A DNA stretch of 35,000 nucleotides. Source: Symbiodinium natans (taxonomy: Eukaryota; Sar; Dinophyceae; Suessiales; Symbiodiniaceae). Below the pieces are notes generated by a model, which saw nothing but the letters and a program-made list of their open reading frames with translations, was not told the DNA's origin and searched no databases. Both the position numbers and the translations under genes were made by a program. Positions 33,001-35,000 of the stretch are shown here, in pieces. The stretch spans positions 1,153,930 through 1,188,929 of the forward strand of contig CAJNDS010000335.1 of assembly GCA_905221605.1 (NCBI GenBank), in the 5' to 3' direction. Within the stretch, counting starts at the first letter, position 1, and every line of letters starts with the position of its first letter.

Positions 33001-34816
33001 CTGCACCCCAAGCACCTAAATCCCCTAAATGCTCATCCCCAAGTAGAGGCCCTGGACCCTACTGTAAACCCTAACCCTTAACTCTGAACCCTGAACCCTG
33101 AACCCTAAACCCAAAACCCAACTTACATCCTGACATACAACCGGCTTACGCAGTCTCCTCACACGTGTGACCCCGGAACCGCCTCGCAAACCGGTTTAGG
33201 GGTTTCGGGTTTGGGGTTTCGGGGTTTAGGGTTTAGGGGTTGGGGTTTAGGGGTTGGGGCTTAGGGGTTGGAGTTTAGGAGATGGAGTTTAGGCTAGGGG
33301 TTGAGGAGTTTACGGGTTTGGGGTTGGGGGTTTGGGGGGGTTGAGGTTTAGGGTTTGGGTTTTAGGGGTTGGGGTCCAGGGTTTAGGGCTTGGGGCTTCC
33401 GGGGTTTAGGGTTCAGGCGTGTAGGGTTTCCGGTTCAGGGGTTTAGGGTTTCGGGTCCAGGGCTTTTTCGCGGCTGAGGCGTGTAGCGGCTTTGGGGTGT
33501 AGGGGTTGGGGTCTTGGGGTTTGGGGGTTTGGGGTTCACGGTTTGGGGCTGCGGGTAGTTTACTAGGATGCCCAGTAGTGCCCTTATTCCCTTTTTGGGG
33601 GGGTTTAGGTTCCCTTATAAACCCCTTTAAGCAAAAAAGGGCAGCCTAGTTTAGGATTTAGTTTAGGGTTTGGGCCAGGCTTTAGGGTTTGGGGTTTTGG
33701 GGCCCAACAAATCTCAGGATGCGGAGCGGTCGCGGGAGTTCCGAATCAGCCACTGCATCGACGAGTCTGGGTCTTCTGGACACAACGGCTCTTTTTTTTG
33801 TTCTTTCTTTTCTGCTACCCTTTTTGATTATGTTGTTCTTTTATTTGTTTGTTTTGCAGTTTTTGTGGGTGTTAGGGTTGTTCTTTTTTCTGCTACCTCC
33901 TTATACTCGTACAAGGGGGAACTTCCCAAGGTCTTGGCGAAAGGAACCCTACACCCTGAACCCTACACCCTGAACCCTAAACCCTACCAAGGGTTTCAGG
34001 GTTCTAGGGGCTTTGAGGGTTTTGCAGGCCTTGTAGCCTAACAGAGCCCTAAACCCCCCCATTGAAGGGCTTAAGGATTCAGGGTTTTAAGGCTGTTGAG
34101 GCGTTTGGAGCTTAAATAAAGAGTTTCGGTGTGCGGTGGTGGACGATTTTAGGGGCTTCAGGGTTTAGGGTTCGGGCGTTTAGCGAGTTTTCGATGATCA
34201 GCTAGAACTCTACAACTTGGGATGTTCCCCCTTACACTGACAGTCCCTGATAGGGATTGTCAATAGGGGGTTACTACAATCCCTATTGAGGACTGTCAGT
34301 ATGAGGTGGAACATCCCAACCTAAAACCTGAAACCTAAACCCTAAACCCTAAACCCTACACCCTACTCCCCAAACCCTAAGCCCTAAGCCCTAAACCCTA
34401 AACCCTAAACCGTAAACCCTAAACCCTGAACATTAAACCCTAAACCCTAAACCCTGCGCGCGCATTGTTTTGGCAGACAGGTCCACGATCTTGGACCTGC
34501 CGCACGTGATCCGAGCTCCTGGGCCCGAGTGCCCCTACATGGCCGGCCAGGCTTGCCTTGGTTTGGGGTTTAGGGTTTAGGGTTTAGGGTTTAGGGTTTA
34601 GGGTTTAGGGTTTAGGGTTTAGGGTTTAGGGTTTAGGGTTTAGGGTTTAGGGTTTGGGGTTTAGGGTTTAGGGTTTAGGTTTTGGGGTTTGGGGTTTAGG
34701 GTTGAGGGTTTAGGGTTTAGGGATATGGGGGTTTTAGGGTTTAGGGGTTATGGCTCGTTAGGGTTTACGAGAGTCCAGTACAAGACCTTCGCGCTTGAAG
34801 TATCTACGTGTTTCAG
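30073..34816 (+). CDS. Long exon chain, unknown protein
   Basis: Best exons: 30073-30148, 30650-30716, 31082-31128, an exon from 31555, 31937-32012, 32467-32514, 32747-32871, 33154-33201, 33718-33787, 34477-34550, 34779-34816. Segments: FISSAVQERFLSVQVTQGKD; ERREPELQEPDEQTSASTLD; TAARAKDTAFASQQA; ECKDDESANGAWLPAEFKSE; EWRLTGNQFCCFVSY; QVCFYVESDAQFRIAFAKFS then HAKLVKGDWSAPS; SPHTCDPGTASQT; AERSREFRISHCIDESGSSG; STILDLPHVIRAPGPECPYM; YKTFALEVSTCF. From 31937 on every join fits in phase (1,1,0,0,1,0); 30148/30650 and 30716/31082 fit as well. The joins 31128/31555 and 31555/31937 are unresolved (two frames for 31555). GC donors at 33788 and 34551, GA at 30717. It may be two genes. No domain recognised. 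Confidence 0.5.
30335..30540. other. T-rich unique segment
   Basis: A/T-richer sequence without telomere repeat, in the intron after exon 30073-30148. Short open frames only. It could be an old untranslated region or element; no structure recognised. Confidence 0.3.
30834..30933. mobile_element. MITE family A, intact copy
   Basis: 100 bp, GGATGTTCCCCCCTTATACT...AGTATAAGGGGGAACATCC ends, inner arms AGGGATTCTAGTAGG-like against CTACTAGAATCCCT. Intronic. Confidence 0.9.
31144..31268 (+). repeat. TTTAGGG array with TTCAGGG variants
   Basis: About 18 units. TTCAGGG appears every fourth unit or so, suggesting a ~28-bp higher-order duplication. It starts 16 bases after the donor of exon 31082-31128. 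Confidence 0.9.
31286..31376 (-). repeat. Dispersed repeat family B, copy 2 (reverse)
   Basis: TACTTGGAGGTTCATGGTAC, ATAACCCAAGTATA, CCATATTAGGG and GGCTTATGAGTG match the reverse complement of 11117-11220. Confidence 0.7.
31410..31506. mobile_element. MITE family A, diverged copy
   Basis: GGGATATTCCCCGTTATTCC...ACTGTTAGTATAAGGGGGAACGTCCC, with a TAGTAGGGGGTACTA centre. It lies 45 bases upstream of the acceptor at 31554. Confidence 0.85.
32033..32052 (+). repeat. GCAGG-TTCGAAA-CCTGC hairpin
   Basis: A perfect 5-bp stem with a 7-base loop identical in layout to a tRNA T-arm, just past the donor of exon 31937-32012. No acceptor stem, D-arm or anticodon arm fits, so it is not called a tRNA. 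Confidence 0.6.
32231..32312 (+). repeat. Dispersed repeat family B, copy 3
   Basis: CCCACTTGTAAGCCCCTTAA, TAGTATGGTT, CTAAGTACAGTTATA and TAGTAAGTACCACGAA follow the order seen at 11117. Confidence 0.75.
32571..32743 (-). repeat. CCCCAAA passing into CCCTAAA array
   Basis: About 25 units, CCCCAAA first and then nine perfect CCCTAAA. It fills most of the 232-bp intron 32515-32746. Confidence 0.9.
33197..33545 (+). repeat. Decayed TTTAGGG/TTGGGG tract
   Basis: About 350 bases of G/T-rich 7-mer derivatives filling the 5' part of the intron after exon 33154. Confidence 0.85.
33580..33648 (+). repeat. Dispersed repeat family D, copy 4
   Basis: CCCTTATTCCCTTT, TTTAGGTTCCCTTATAAACC and CCTTTAAGCAAAAAAGGGCA follow the family order; truncated at the 3' end. 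Confidence 0.7.
34219..34317. mobile_element. MITE family A, intact copy
   Basis: 99 bp, GGGATGTTCCCCCTTACACT against the reverse complement at the right end (CAGTATGAGGTGGAACATCC), inner arms TGATAGGGATTGT / ACAATCCCTATTG. It lies in the 33788-34476 intron. Confidence 0.9.
34562..34750 (+). repeat. TTTAGGG array filling an intron
   Basis: About 25 units including TTTGGGG variants. It starts eleven bases after the GC donor at 34551 and makes up most of the 228-bp intron to 34778. Confidence 0.9.
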
Positions 34817-34935
34817 GTTCAAGGGTGGATACACCCTTCAACCCTAAACCCTAAACCCTGGGGTTTCGGGTTCGGGCGGGCTGGTCGGGGGAGGGTTGGA
34901 AAGGTCGGGAGATGAGAATTGCAATTGCATTACAG

Positions 34936-35000
34936 AAGCAGAGTAGCGTCGTAAAATGTCGTGAACAAAGTAGGGCCTGTTCGCCCAGAGCCCACATCCC
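34936..35000 (+). CDS. Partial candidate exon at the window edge
   Basis: Acceptor gcaattgcattacag, then an open frame KQSSVVKCREQSRACSPRAH running off the window. In the phase offered by exon 34779-34816 it would instead read SRVAS and stop, which would end that chain. Confidence 0.35.

Overview
The window looks like nuclear DNA of a dinoflagellate-type alga. Three things point that way. Telomere-type 7-mers (TTTAGGG / CCCTAAA) are scattered internally through almost all of the 35 kb. Coding sequence occurs only as short (30-250 nt), GC3-rich exons between these arrays. Splice junctions that restore reading frame use GT, GC and GA donors with AG acceptors, a mix known from dinoflagellate nuclear genes. 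Pentatricopeptide-repeat-like (PPR) exons of an algal style are also present. No bacterial operon, rRNA, tRNA, CRISPR or autonomous transposon was recognised. Nothing was searched or computed: all gene models are read by eye from open frames, splice dinucleotides, phase and third-position GC. Several short islands are open in more than one frame.

Layout. 1-9.1 kb: telomere-like arrays and small exons, including PPR-like ones (1032, 4197, 5789, 8764), several foldback (MITE-like) elements, and two short introns that are themselves foldbacks (7844-7977, 8419-8528). 9.2-13.4 kb: a phase-consistent exon chain with a second PPR-like segment (11621-11736). 14.4-15.3 kb: an inverted CCAGCCACCC minisatellite, followed by a cysteine-rich terminal exon (15348-15598). 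16.2-17.2 kb: a two-exon fragment in a TTTAGGG-derived tract. 17.3-20.5 kb: a compound block of five unrelated satellites or microsatellites, closed at both ends by inverted copies of a GGTGTGGCTCG-containing sequence and set inside a TTTAGGG array. 21.1-22.5 kb: a gene with three different foldback elements against its exons. 23.0-26.2 kb: the best gene model, nine exons whose phases all agree and whose lengths sum to an exact frame ending in TGA. 26.4-29.5 kb: almost no exons; foldback repeats, a ~135-bp tandem repeat, a 21-bp minisatellite in forward/reverse/forward order, and a 10-bp minisatellite. 30.0-34.8 kb: another long plus-strand exon chain.

All well-supported exons read on the plus strand, which fits the one-directional gene blocks known in dinoflagellates. 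The main observation is that many introns are made wholly or mostly of telomere-type repeat. In the TTTAGGG orientation the repeat can supply both a GTTTAGG donor and a TTTAG acceptor; in the CCCTAAA orientation it is entered through GC or GA donors. Short inverted-repeat elements sit at or very near other splice junctions, like introner elements, and in three cases a telomere-like array lies in the loop of such a foldback.

Gene functions are mostly unknown. Apart from PPR-like repeats and a Cys/His-rich C-terminus, I recognise no family and assign none.
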